64,000 bases of DNA. Origin: Lysinibacillus parviboronicapiens (GTDB taxonomy: Bacteria; Bacillota; Bacilli; Bacillales_A; Planococcaceae). Made by a program: the position numbers and the translations under genes. The DNA lies in the NCBI RefSeq assembly GCF_003049575.1, contig NZ_PYWI01000009.1, forward strand, positions 94,048 to 158,047, written 5' to 3'. Below the pieces are notes generated by a model. The model made no database searches and was not told the DNA's origin. It saw only the letters and a program-made list of their open reading frames with translations. Positions 49,249 to 57,557 of the stretch are shown in pieces (the first letter of the stretch is position 1; each line of letters begins with the position of its first letter).

Positions 49249-50727
49249 CTACATAAATATAGTTTTTGTTGCAACCGTTTGTTGAAATGCCTGATCATGC
49301 TCAACAATAACCATAGTAGGATTAAACCTTTGAATAAGCTCTTCAATCTGCATGCGCGAATAAATATCAATAAAATTTAATGGTTCATCCCAAATATATA
49401 AATGAGCTTTTTCACATAAACTTTTGGCTATAAGTAGCTTTTTCTTTTGGCCACCAGAATAATGCGATATATCTTTCTCAAATTGAATTCGGTCAAAATC
49501 CAACTTACGTAAGATGGATTTAAATAGCGTTTCATCAATCTCATGCTCTTCAATAAAGTCTGATAATAGTCCCTTCAAATGAGAAGTATCTTGTTGGACA
49601 TAGGAAATAATGAGGCCAGAACCTAAATTCATTGTGCCTGTATGCTGAATCGGACTTCCTAGAATTAGTTTAAGGATACTACTTTTTCCGCTGCCATTCT
49701 TTCCATCCAATACAATTCGGTCACCTTGTTCAACTTTAAAGCTTATTGGTTTATTCACTATTTGGTCATCGTACTTAACAGACACATCAGCCAAAACAAT
49801 CAATTCATTTGACTGAAAATCCAATGGTTCTAATTTTAATGACTCCGCTTTTTCCACATTTTTTAGCAGTTTTGATTTTTCCTCAATAGCTTTTTGTTGC
49901 CTTGATTCAAGGTTCTTTGCTCTCTTCATCATCTTTGCCGCTTTATGGCCTACAAATCCTTTGTCTAACTTAGAGCCCGAATTCGTTGTCCCATTTTTAG
50001 AAGCTTCCACTTGATTAGACCAACTTGCTGAACGCTTTGAAGACTGTTTTAATCTCCCTATGTCTTTTTGTAGACGTTGATTTGTTGCCTCTTCGTGTTC
50101 CTGCTGTCTATCAAAATTTAACCTCCAAGAAGAATAGTTTCCACTTTGAACTTCAATATTTGCCCTATTTATAGATAAGATATGGTCAACACATCCATCT
50201 AAAAAGATTCTGTCATGTGAAATTAAAATAAACCCTTTTTTCTTTCTTAGATACTCAGAGACCATCTTTCGTGCATCAGTGTCTAGATGGTTGGTTGGCT
50301 CATCTATTAAAAGAAATTGACCTTCAGTCAAAAAAAGTGCAGCAAGCAACACCTTTGTTTGTTCTCCATTTGATAATGTTTTAAATGGTCGGTACATGAC
50401 CTCGGCATCAACATCTAGATAGGATATTTCACGAAGAAATTCCCAATCTTCTGCTTGGGGACAAATTTCTTCAAGGATTTCATGAGTATACTTATTTTTA
50501 TCCGAAACTGGACAAGGGAAATAATTAAATTCTACCGACGAATTGATTTTCCCACTATACTCATAATTCCCTAATAATAAATTAAAAAATGTTGTTTTAC
50601 CTCGGCCATTTCTACCGATAAATCCAAGTTTCCAATCCGTATCTATTTGAAAGTCTACATCTTCAAAAATATTATCAAAGCTACCTGGATAAGAAAAAGT
50701 TAAGTTTTGAACTTGTATCATTGACAT
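49249..50727 (-). CDS. Lsa-type ABC-F ribosome protection ATPase
   Basis: A 492-residue protein with two ABC ATPase domains and no membrane part, thus of the ABC-F class. Walker A motifs are GRNGRGKTT and GKNGSGKSS; signatures LSNGEQT and YSGGQKK; the linker (about residues 190-290) is of the length that reaches the peptidyl-transferase centre. Overall pattern (TDWKLGFIGRNGRGKTT, LTEGQFLLIDEPTNHLD, YIWDEPLNFIDI) matches the Lsa subgroup, which protects ribosomes against lincosamides, streptogramin A and pleuromutilins. ATG 50727 is chosen for AGGAGG eight bases upstream. A leader peptide and competing hairpins precede it, so it is probably drug-inducible. Confidence 0.85.
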   Translation of the reverse strand: MSMIQVQNLTFSYPGSFDNIFEDVDFQIDTDWKLGFIGRNGRGKTTFFNLLLGNYEYSGKINSSVEFNYFPCPVSDKNKYTHEILEEICPQAEDWEFLREISYLDVDAEVMYRPFKTLSNGEQTKVLLAALFLTEGQFLLIDEPTNHLDTDARKMVSEYLRKKKGFILISHDRIFLDGCVDHILSINRANIEVQSGNYSSWRLNFDRQQEHEEATNQRLQKDIGRLKQSSKRSASWSNQVEASKNGTTNSGSKLDKGFVGHKAAKMMKRAKNLESRQQKAIEEKSKLLKNVEKAESLKLEPLDFQSNELIVLADVSVKYDDQIVNKPISFKVEQGDRIVLDGKNGSGKSSILKLILGSPIQHTGTMNLGSGLIISYVQQDTSHLKGLLSDFIEEHEIDETLFKSILRKLDFDRIQFEKDISHYSGGQKKKLLIAKSLCEKAHLYIWDEPLNFIDIYSRMQIEELIQRFNPTMVIVEHDQAFQQTVATKTIFM

Positions 50728-50744
50728 GATAATTCCTCCTTTGT

Positions 50745-50840
50745 ATATCAACGCTTTTTACTTTTTATACAAAGTCGGCATATCCATCTATTGTAAATTT
50801 CTCCGTATAAGTTTGATGGATATTAACGACTTATACGGAG
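50745..50840 (-). promoter_or_regulatory. competing hairpins in the leader of the ABC-F gene
   Basis: Minus-strand segments in order: 1, CTCCGTATAAG (50840-50830, inside the leader peptide); 2, ATATCCATC (50823-50815); 3, CTTATACGGAG (50811-50801); 4, GATGGATAT (50788-50780). Segment 1 pairs perfectly with 3, and 2 with 4; the two pairings exclude each other. In addition CTTTGTATA (about 50775-50767) can pair with TATACAAAG next to the AGGAGG of the ABC-F gene. Confidence 0.7.
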
Positions 50841-50876
50841 TGTTACATGCGTAACAATAGTGTCTGAATCGCTCAT
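50823..50876 (-). CDS. leader peptide of the ABC-F gene (17 codons)
   Basis: AAAGGAGAGAGAGAA precedes ATG 50876; the frame reads MSDSDTIVTHVTLRISR and stops at 50823. Its last codons overlap hairpin segment 1. This is the usual layout of a leader whose stalled ribosome re-folds the downstream RNA in macrolide, lincosamide and pleuromutilin resistance genes. Confidence 0.65.
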   Translation of the reverse strand: MSDSDTIVTHVTLRISR

Positions 50877-50944
50877 TTCTCTCTCTCCTTTATTTATTAG
50901 ATTACAGTTACAAATGAAAAATATGGGTCTTAACCATGAGAGAA

Positions 50945-50981
50945 TAAAAAATCCTCCCAATTTCTCGTAATTGGAAGGATT
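50945..50981 (-). terminator. terminator upstream of the ABC-F leader
   Basis: On the minus strand AATCCTTCCAATT pairs with AATTGGGAGGATT, followed by TTTTT. It ends transcripts coming from the cfr-like gene before the ABC-F leader, so the two genes are separate units. Confidence 0.8.
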
Positions 50982-51060
50982 AGTCTTTCACTTATATTAA
51001 ATAAGTTCTTTTTTTGCCAGTGGAATCATGACAAATAAAGTTTAAACTGATTTATAAAAA

Positions 51061-51138
51061 TGGACAGACTAATCCTATATTTTGACGTTTGAAGTTATTC
51101 ATTTCAAATAAAAATATAGTTTAGTTAATCATTGTCCA
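51061..51138. repeat. long imperfect inverted repeat
   Basis: TGGACA at 51061-51066 and TGTCCA at 51133-51138 bound nested complementary stretches (CTATATTTT/AAAATATAG and TTTGAA/TTTCAAA). It lies between the cfr-like gene and the terminator at 50945. It may be part of the transcript end or a very small mobile-element remnant. Confidence 0.4.
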
Positions 51139-51219
51139 TCCATCAGTCCTCTCATAATTGTAATTTTATATTACCAAATTTTATTCTCGAATACAATTCA
51201 GCATCCTCTTCACCTTAAA

Positions 51220-52284
51220 TTACTGCTTGTTGCTCATTTGATAATTACCATACAATTGACCACAAGCAGCATCTATATCAATGCCAAATTGACTTCTAAT
51301 GGTCACATTAATACCCGATGATTTTAGTTTTTTGTAAAAATTAGCAACATGACCCTCATCAACTTCACCAAATCTTAAAGGAGAACTGACGGTTGGGTTA
51401 TATCTAATTAAATTTACATGATATAAACGTCCTTCTTTATATCGACCTTTTAATAGACTTACGACTTCTTTTGCATGGTCAATAGAATCATTCACACCAG
51501 GTAGTATAATATAAGCAATATATACTTTTCTGGATGTTATTCGAATATGATTATCTAATGTGTCCATAACATCTAATAATGGATACCTATCATTAATCGG
51601 CATCAACTTACTTCGTTGTTCATTAAAAGGAGAATGTAACGAAAATGTCAAATTGACTTGCGGATAATTCACAGTCATTTTTTTTATACTTGGAATAATA
51701 CCAATAGTTGAAATAGATATCCTACGGGGACTTAAAGCAAACAGCGTAGGATCAGTGAGGACATCTAAGGCATCAAAAACTTGTACATTAGCTAACGCTT
51801 CACCCATCCCCATAAAGGAAATACTATCAATTGAGTGACCTTGTAAGTAAAAATGGAGGATTTGGTCAGTTATTTCATCTGATGTCAAATTTCTTTTTAA
51901 TCCAATGTCCCCTGTTGCACAAAATTTACACCCAAAATTACATCCGCACTGAGAAGATATACAAAATGATTCCCATCCAGCTTTATATTTCATATTGACC
52001 GTTTCTATTTTTTCGTTTCCTGAAATTTCAAATAAAACTTTAGTGACTTGCTCAGAATGTTGTTCCTTTAAAAGGGCCACCTCTAAAATAGACTCGCCAA
52101 ATTCCTTAACTAAAATTTCTCTTAACGAATTTGGAAGTACATTCATTTCGTTGAATTTATTTATTCTCTCTTTAAAAATGGCGTTCAATATTTGTTTCAT
52201 TCTAAAATTAGGGTAATGATGTTCCCTTAAGAATTCTTTTATTCTTCTATACTTATTGTTTAGGTTTAAATGCACCTTTCTCAT
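51220..52284 (-). CDS. Cfr-like 23S rRNA (adenine-2503-C8) methyltransferase
   Basis: A 354-residue radical SAM enzyme. The cluster motif Cys115-x3-Cys119-x2-Cys122 (CNFGCKFCATG) and the methyl-carrying Cys341 (DIDAACGQL) are present. Long stretches match Cfr as I remember it (VNMKYKAGWESFC, CGCNFGCKFCATGDIGLK, SISFMGMGEALAN, LSPRR-SISTIGIIPSIKK, KLMPINDRYP, VTIRSQFGIDIDAACGQLYGNYQ), closer than to the housekeeping RlmN. Cfr methylation gives resistance to phenicols, lincosamides, oxazolidinones, pleuromutilins and streptogramin A. Chromosomal Cfr-like genes of Bacillales (ClbA type) are the nearest alternative. A leader frame with terminator lies upstream. Confidence 0.85.
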   Translation of the reverse strand: MRKVHLNLNNKYRRIKEFLREHHYPNFRMKQILNAIFKERINKFNEMNVLPNSLREILVKEFGESILEVALLKEQHSEQVTKVLFEISGNEKIETVNMKYKAGWESFCISSQCGCNFGCKFCATGDIGLKRNLTSDEITDQILHFYLQGHSIDSISFMGMGEALANVQVFDALDVLTDPTLFALSPRRISISTIGIIPSIKKMTVNYPQVNLTFSLHSPFNEQRSKLMPINDRYPLLDVMDTLDNHIRITSRKVYIAYIILPGVNDSIDHAKEVVSLLKGRYKEGRLYHVNLIRYNPTVSSPLRFGEVDEGHVANFYKKLKSSGINVTIRSQFGIDIDAACGQLYGNYQMSNKQ

Positions 52285-52357
52285 CCTTTCATATGACTCT
52301 CTAGTTTGATAGGAGTAAATAGAAAGGAGTTGTCTATCCCTTAAGTTAAAAATAAAC

Positions 52358-52428
52358 GCAAAAAAGCATCGACAGAATTATCGGTGCAAAACTTCAATGA
52401 AACGATGTAGAGGCAAAGCGCCGATAAC
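52358..52428 (-). promoter_or_regulatory. attenuator with antiterminator ahead of the cfr-like gene
   Basis: On the minus strand GCACCGA (52387-52381) pairs with TCGATGC (52372-52366) with one mismatch, followed by TTTTTT, an intrinsic terminator whose loop contains the stop codon of the leader frame. GTTATCGGCGC (52428-52418), inside the leader frame, can pair with GCACCGATAA (52387-52378) instead. Ribosome position on the leader therefore decides whether the terminator forms. Confidence 0.65.
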
Positions 52429-52539
52429 TGTTTTTATACGGTTGTTTAGCATAAAAAAGGACAGACTACTCCCTTTGTCAGCTAAAACATTTCCAATTTT
52501 TACGTTTTTACCAAACAGAATTCTAAAAACGGTTAACAT
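52378..52539 (-). CDS. leader frame of the cfr-like gene (53 codons)
   Basis: A frame starting at ATG 52539 after a strong GGAGGTG site. The product (MLTVFRILFGKNVKIGNVL... IGALPLHRFIEVLHR) is basic and shows no recognised domain. It ends inside the loop of the attenuator at 52358-52387. Most likely only its translation matters, as with BmrB in B. subtilis, but a real small protein is not excluded. Confidence 0.55.
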   Translation of the reverse strand: MLTVFRILFGKNVKIGNVLADKGSSLSFFMLNNRIKTVIGALPLHRFIEVLHR

Positions 52540-52763
52540 TGCTTGCACCTCCATTTGCCAAATTTATTATCGAGTAATCTAACATAAAAGTTATTATATG
52601 TAAAGTTCAATTCAGGGATTATTGTAACACAAACCTGCGTGTATAGAAAAAAATCTGTTAAAAAGTTTTTTTAAAATCGTAGTCTTTTCTAGCACAATAG
52701 CGTGTATTAAAATATTCTACAACTCCCTATAAATTTCCACGAAATGGCCTGATAGTAGCATAA

Positions 52764-52792
52764 GAAAAAAACCCTGCATCGCAACACAGGAT
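52764..52792 (-). terminator. terminator of the MFS gene
   Basis: On the minus strand ATCCTGTGTT pairs with GATGCAGGGT in part, followed by TTTTTTTC. Confidence 0.7.
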
Positions 52793-52831
52793 TTTTAATC
52801 AAACATTATTATAATCTTATGGACACATCAC

Positions 52832-54019
52832 TTACTGTACTTGCATAATCACATTCTTTTTCTTTGAAAATAGTAAAAAAGAAATGGTTAAACTTAAACT
52901 AATAATCCCGAAAACAAGGCCCATTCCACTTAAGCCAATTAAATCGAGCATCATCCCTGTTGATAATAGAACTACTTGAAAGATTACTGAATCAATCATA
53001 TTGCGGAATGAAAAGAACCGTCCATGATACTCTTTGGGTACTTGATTTTGAAAAATCACCATTGTCGTTGGGAAAAAACAGCCTACAGAAAAACCAAATA
53101 CGGCAAAAGTCAGCAAAGCTAAGAAGGCCACATCAGCAAATAAAAACATTAGCTCCATTGCCCCAATCACAAAAGCAAGCGAAAATAATAATGTCGCAAT
53201 TTTTACTCGATCTGATATAAATCTCAGTCCTGCCGCACCTAACATAAAGCCGATGCCTTCTACTGTATACAATAACCCAGAAATAGTCGTGGACTGATGA
53301 ATTTCCGATATTTTCATAATGACTAAATTAAAGGACCCTAAAAATAGAGTGGGTATTAACATTAATACAAGTGTCATTAACACAACTGGGTGCTCTTTTA
53401 GCATCGGCAACACTTCCTTAAAGCCACCTTGTTCCTTATCCTTGATAGACTGATTGGCTGTTTCATGTAATTGCAAGCCATTGGTAATGAAAAACATGAT
53501 GATATAGACAATCAGTGAAATGATATAGAGCCATTTCAATTCAAAGTAACTTAACATTAATCCTGCTGCCGCCGTTCCGACAATTCTAGAAACTGTCCGA
53601 GCATTCATTTGCCATGCATTCAATGTCAGTAAATCTTTGTTGTTGACAACCATTGGAATAATCGATTGTAAGGCAGGCATATAAAATGCCGCCGCTATTT
53701 GCAGGGTGATTAGAAAAATTACCATCCACATGACCGAATTCGTATAAAGTGCTGCAAACATAAAGAGTACACTGACAATTCGTCCTATACTCGCCCACTG
53801 TATCACTGTTTTTTTCTTTGTTTGGTCAATAATACGTCCTGCAAGTGGACCTACGATAAAGCCTGCTAATACACCGATAGAAATGATTAATGACTTATGA
53901 AAGTCAGATGGCACAACTTCCTGCATAAAAGCAAGATTCCCTATTATCCCAGCCCACAAGCCAAGACCTACTACAAATTCCCCTAATAAAATGATCCATA
54001 CATTGCGATTTCGCCACAT
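52832..54019 (-). CDS. MFS transporter, macrolide-efflux-like group
   Basis: A 395-residue major facilitator with twelve membrane segments. It belongs to the MFS group typed by a short N-terminus (MWRNRNVWIILLGEFVVGLGLW) and the loop GRIIDQTKKKTVI, which includes many uncharacterised permeases and Mef-like efflux proteins. The substrate is unknown; the position next to the cfr-like and Lsa-like genes makes drug export possible but does not prove it. ATG 54019 has AAGGAG upstream. Confidence 0.82.
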   Translation of the reverse strand: MWRNRNVWIILLGEFVVGLGLWAGIIGNLAFMQEVVPSDFHKSLIISIGVLAGFIVGPLAGRIIDQTKKKTVIQWASIGRIVSVLFMFAALYTNSVMWMVIFLITLQIAAAFYMPALQSIIPMVVNNKDLLTLNAWQMNARTVSRIVGTAAAGLMLSYFELKWLYIISLIVYIIMFFITNGLQLHETANQSIKDKEQGGFKEVLPMLKEHPVVLMTLVLMLIPTLFLGSFNLVIMKISEIHQSTTISGLLYTVEGIGFMLGAAGLRFISDRVKIATLLFSLAFVIGAMELMFLFADVAFLALLTFAVFGFSVGCFFPTTMVIFQNQVPKEYHGRFFSFRNMIDSVIFQVVLLSTGMMLDLIGLSGMGLVFGIISLSLTISFLLFSKKKNVIMQVQ

Positions 54020-54221
54020 GCTATTTCTCCTTGTTGTCTACAGTCGATTTTAATAACACCCATCGTATCAAAATTCTAATTATACGTACATACTTAATAC
54101 TTGTATATTTTTCATCTAGTGACAGGCATAATGTTAAACATTAGCCATTCAAGATGTCTCTCAATTTTACTATGTATAAATTTTGAAGATTCATATGACA
54201 AGCATTATGAGCAAGATATAT

Positions 54222-54674
54222 TTAGTTCGTATACCAATTTTTTAAGGACATCATCGTAAACACTTCATCCTCATCTAGTCTTAGAGGCGTTATTAATTCA
54301 ATGGAATTACCATCCAGATCAGCAAAATAAATTGCTGCGTGTGCATGTGGATGATTTGGCAATACCAGTGGTTGTTGCTCTGGTGAAAAACCAAATGCTG
54401 TTCGAATTTCAATATCAATAGATTGTAACCAGTCTTTCACATGCTCAAAATCATCCTTATCCATTTTAAAAGCAATATGGCGAATAGACGGATGGTACGC
54501 TAGGAGTGCATTGTCACTTTCCCATAGACCTAGCCAGCTTTCCCCTTTATCTATCCACAAAAATGCCAGCTTTTCTTGGACATAAGCAAGCTCAAGTCCT
54601 AATTTTTTGTAGAACTCGATAGATTTTTGTAAATCACTTACCGGCAAATGTGCTTCATATAAACCTTTAATCAT
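54222..54674 (-). CDS. VOC-superfamily (glyoxalase/bleomycin-resistance fold) protein
   Basis: A 150-residue vicinal-oxygen-chelate protein of two paired beta-alpha units. The first metal ligand is in YEAHLPVSDLQKSIEFYKKLGLELAY, the second half has HIAFKMDKDD and the acidic ligand in YFADLDGNSIELI. The substrate is unknown; fosfomycin-thiol transferases and glyoxalases share the fold, but no specific signature decides. It is a single gene; GAGGTAT lies upstream of ATG 54674. Confidence 0.82.
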   Translation of the reverse strand: MIKGLYEAHLPVSDLQKSIEFYKKLGLELAYVQEKLAFLWIDKGESWLGLWESDNALLAYHPSIRHIAFKMDKDDFEHVKDWLQSIDIEIRTAFGFSPEQQPLVLPNHPHAHAAIYFADLDGNSIELITPLRLDEDEVFTMMSLKNWYTN

Positions 54675-54785
54675 TCGATATACCTCTTTCTAATTTTTTT
54701 AAAAGTATACTATTCATGGTGGAAATAGTAATCATGCAAAAGTTTGAATATGCAGCATGTTACTGTTTATGATTTTTAATCATTA

Positions 54786-55063
54786 AAAAGAAGCTGAGAC
54801 AAAAGAGAAAAAGTGTTAGATTGACTGATGTCGATCTAACACTTTTTTGCTGTGAACGTTGATGTCCACTACGGCGGACGCTTTCCGGGGGCGTGGCCTG
54901 AGCCTGTAGTCTCAGGCGTCACGCTAATCCCCCAGAAGTCGCCGCCTTCTCTACCATCAACTAGTGCTCTCTTCTAAATTTTTCTTCATTTTAGATAACA
55001 AAAATTTAATAATACATTTGCTGCTCTTTCTTAAAATTTAAAGTTTTGTCTCAGCCTCTTTTC
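54786..55063. repeat. extragenic repeat element with inverted ends and GC-rich core
   Basis: GCTGAGACAAAA at 54793-54804 is repeated inverted at 55044-55055 (TTTTGTCTCAGC). Inside are a terminator-like hairpin (AGTGTTAGAT 54812-54821 with ATCTAACACT 54834-54843, then TTTTTT) and a GC-rich block at about 54866-54955 (CGGCGGACGCTTTCC, GGGGGCGTGGCCTGAG). I remember blocks with this wording as dispersed repeats in Bacillaceae genomes. It lies between the VOC gene and the mnt operon and carries no gene. Confidence 0.65.
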
Positions 55064-55069
55064 GTGTTT

Positions 55070-55939
55070 TTACATATTTTCTAATTTACTTACAAGCGTC
55101 TTTCTTCTATGTTCGATGATTTTTTGACTGCATAACGTGACGACAAATAGTAGACCGACCGTCGCCGCCATCATGCCCGCTATTGATGTATCCCAATACT
55201 TTGCTAAATAATAACCAACAATGGACGCCGCAGCACCAAAAAGCATACTAAAAATGAACATTTGTTTAATCGTTTTACTAAATAAATAGGCGGTTGCCGA
55301 AGGTCCAATTAACATCGCAACAACTAATATCGCTCCAACGCTATCAAAGGCGGCAACGGTTGTAAACGAAATAGAGGTCATAAAACCATAATGTAGGAAT
55401 ACGACCGGAATCCCTATAGATGCAGCATATACCGGATCAAAGGTGGCGAGTTTCATTTCCTTAAAGAATAATAACAAGAATGCGATATTTATCAGTAACA
55501 CGAGCAACAACATCCAAACAGCTTTTGGCATTGTTACAGCAAACAATGTCCATCGATCCCAAGGAACAAATGCAATTTCACCCATTAGCACATGCTCCAC
55601 ATCTAAATGAACATTTCCTGCAAACAAGGTGATGAGTAGTACCCCAGCAGCAAACAATGACGTGAACACCACACCAATCGCTGCGTCTTCCTGGATACCA
55701 GATGAATGTAGTAATTGTACGAGATACGCTGTTAATATCCCTGCTATTGCAGCGCCAACAAGCATCCAAAAGCCATTTAATGTCTGTGTAATGATAAATG
55801 CCATGACAATACCGAATAATACGGTATGACTAATCGCATCTGCTATCATCGACATTTTACGCAATATTAGAAATACGCCAGCTATGCCGCATGTAATGCC
55901 GACTAAAAGCCCTGTTAATACAACCCAAAATTCAATCAT
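55070..55939 (-). CDS. mntD: manganese/zinc ABC transporter permease
   Basis: A 289-residue ABC-3-family permease with eight to nine membrane segments; typical stretches are TCGIAGVFLILRKMSMIADAISHTVLFGIV, QEDAAIGVVFTSLFAAGV and AAFDSVGAILVVAMLIGPSATAYL. It forms the channel with the preceding permease and is powered by the ATPase encoded upstream. Last gene of mntABCD; its start overlaps the preceding stop by four bases. The assignment to Mn rather than Zn rests on operon order and the MntR-like box. Confidence 0.88.
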   Translation of the reverse strand: MIEFWVVLTGLLVGITCGIAGVFLILRKMSMIADAISHTVLFGIVMAFIITQTLNGFWMLVGAAIAGILTAYLVQLLHSSGIQEDAAIGVVFTSLFAAGVLLITLFAGNVHLDVEHVLMGEIAFVPWDRWTLFAVTMPKAVWMLLLVLLINIAFLLLFFKEMKLATFDPVYAASIGIPVVFLHYGFMTSISFTTVAAFDSVGAILVVAMLIGPSATAYLFSKTIKQMFIFSMLFGAAASIVGYYLAKYWDTSIAGMMAATVGLLFVVTLCSQKIIEHRRKTLVSKLENM

Positions 55940-56808
55940 CTTACATCACCTTGCTTTCGGAACTGCATTTTTCTACGAAATTTATTGATTTGACCCGCTG
56001 GACTGATGAAATAAGATACAAAGAAGATGGTGGATGCTACTAATACTATAATCGGCCCTGTAGATAAACCCGTCCGAATGGCACTTATAAAAGTTCCTGT
56101 AATCCCAGAAATACCACCAATAGCAGCACTAAGTATAAGCATTGAACTCAATTTATTGGTCCACAGCTTCGCGCTAGCAGCCGGAATGATTAATAACGCT
56201 GACATTAAAATAACGCCCACAGCCTGAATGCCTGTTACAATCGTCATGACAATTAGCACAGTTAATGTTGCTTTTAGCGCTTCAATCGGTAGTCCGATTC
56301 CTTTTGCATAGACGGCATCAAAGATTAGGAGCTTCCATTCTTTATAGAGCAATAGGCTAACCAGTATAATAATTGTGGCACTTAAAAATAACCACAGTAA
56401 ATCAGATTTTGTCATTGTCGCTGCTTTACCAAATATAAAATTATTTAGACCACTTTGATTTCCTATCGGGCTACGATTGACAATTGTTAAAAATACGACA
56501 CCTATCCCAAAAAATACAGTTAACACTAAGCCAATGGCTGCATCTGCTTTCATTTTGGAAAATGACACAATCCACTGTATACAATAAACAGATAATGCAG
56601 AAGTAATTGCTGCACCGATCATCAAAATCGGTAGCTCTTTTTGTCCTGTTAGTAAAAAGGCGAGCGCAATACCAGGCAATGCAGCATGTGCTGCTGCATC
56701 GCCCACTAAACTTTGTTTTTGAAGAAAGGAGAAGGTGCCTGTAATCCCTGCTGCAATTCCAAGTAACATTGTACCTACTAGTACCCAAAGCAAGTTACCA
56801 CTTAACAT
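55936..56808 (-). CDS. mntC: manganese/zinc ABC transporter permease
   Basis: A 290-residue ABC-3 permease similar in layout to the following one (GITGTFSFLQKQSLVGDAAAHAALPGIALAF, AAIGLVLTVFFGIGVVFLT, QAVGVILMSALLIIPAASAKLWT). The two permeases make a heterodimeric membrane channel. ATG 56808 (MLSGNLLW) is chosen since GGGGGAGA lies just upstream; a GTG five codons earlier lacks a binding site. It begins 11 bases after mntB. Confidence 0.88.
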   Translation of the reverse strand: MLSGNLLWVLVGTMLLGIAAGITGTFSFLQKQSLVGDAAAHAALPGIALAFLLTGQKELPILMIGAAITSALSVYCIQWIVSFSKMKADAAIGLVLTVFFGIGVVFLTIVNRSPIGNQSGLNNFIFGKAATMTKSDLLWLFLSATIIILVSLLLYKEWKLLIFDAVYAKGIGLPIEALKATLTVLIVMTIVTGIQAVGVILMSALLIIPAASAKLWTNKLSSMLILSAAIGGISGITGTFISAIRTGLSTGPIIVLVASTIFFVSYFISPAGQINKFRRKMQFRKQGDVR

Positions 56809-56819
56809 AACTCTCCCCC

Positions 56820-57548
56820 TCACATGCCTTGCATCATGAATAGCCTACCACCATACGTTTTTTGTAGTTGTTGTGGTGTGAAAACCTCTTCAGTTGCACC
56901 TGATGCTAAAATTGTTTTATTTAGTAGAATTGTATAATCAAAATACTCTTTCACAGTCTGTAAATCGTGATGTACGACGAAAATGCTTTTACCCTGTGCT
57001 TTTAAATTTTTCAAAATATCTATAATCGTTTTCTCTGTTGCCGCATCCACTCCCGCAAAGGGCTCATCTAAAAAATAGACATCAGCATTTTGAGCAAGTG
57101 CTCTTGCTAAGAAGACCCGTTGTTGCTGGCCACCGGATAGTTGACCGATGGAACGCTCAGCAAAATCTTGCATACCTACACTGGCAAGTGCTTGCTGTGC
57201 GAGTAACTTATCTTGTTTAGATGGTCTTTTAAACAAGCCCGTATGTCCGTAACGTCCCATCAACACAATATCTAGTGCATTCGTTGGGAAATCCCAATCG
57301 ACTGCATTACGTTGAGGCACATACCCTACCACTAAATTTTTCGGCTCAAATATCTCCCCAAGAATTTCCACTTTACCAACCTTATTTGGTAATTGGTTGA
57401 GTATGGCCTTTAAAAAGGTTGATTTCCCCGCTCCATTCGGGCCAATGATGGCTGAAAGGCGACCTATTGGTACCGTAACATTTGCGTTATCTAGAACTGT
57501 TTTCTTATCATAAGCGACCGATAAATTTTCAACTGTTAATGCATTCAT
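56820..57548 (-). CDS. mntB: manganese/zinc ABC transporter ATP-binding protein
   Basis: A 242-residue ABC ATPase: Walker A GPNGAGKST, signature LSGGQQQR, Walker B VYFLDEPFAGVD and the switch His in FVVHHDL. The Q-loop and YVPQRNAVDWDFP stretch are typical of metal (Mn/Zn/Fe) ABC-3 systems. It drives the two permeases. ATG 57548 is chosen for AGGTGATAATC upstream. It begins 9 bases after the binding-protein gene. Confidence 0.9.
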   Translation of the reverse strand: MNALTVENLSVAYDKKTVLDNANVTVPIGRLSAIIGPNGAGKSTFLKAILNQLPNKVGKVEILGEIFEPKNLVVGYVPQRNAVDWDFPTNALDIVLMGRYGHTGLFKRPSKQDKLLAQQALASVGMQDFAERSIGQLSGGQQQRVFLARALAQNADVYFLDEPFAGVDAATEKTIIDILKNLKAQGKSIFVVHHDLQTVKEYFDYTILLNKTILASGATEEVFTPQQLQKTYGGRLFMMQGM

Positions 57549-57557
57549 GATTATCAC

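Noticed and set aside
51220..52284. Housekeeping RlmN
   Set aside because: Long stretches match Cfr specifically, and the leader-attenuator arrangement suits an inducible resistance gene; phylogeny would settle it.
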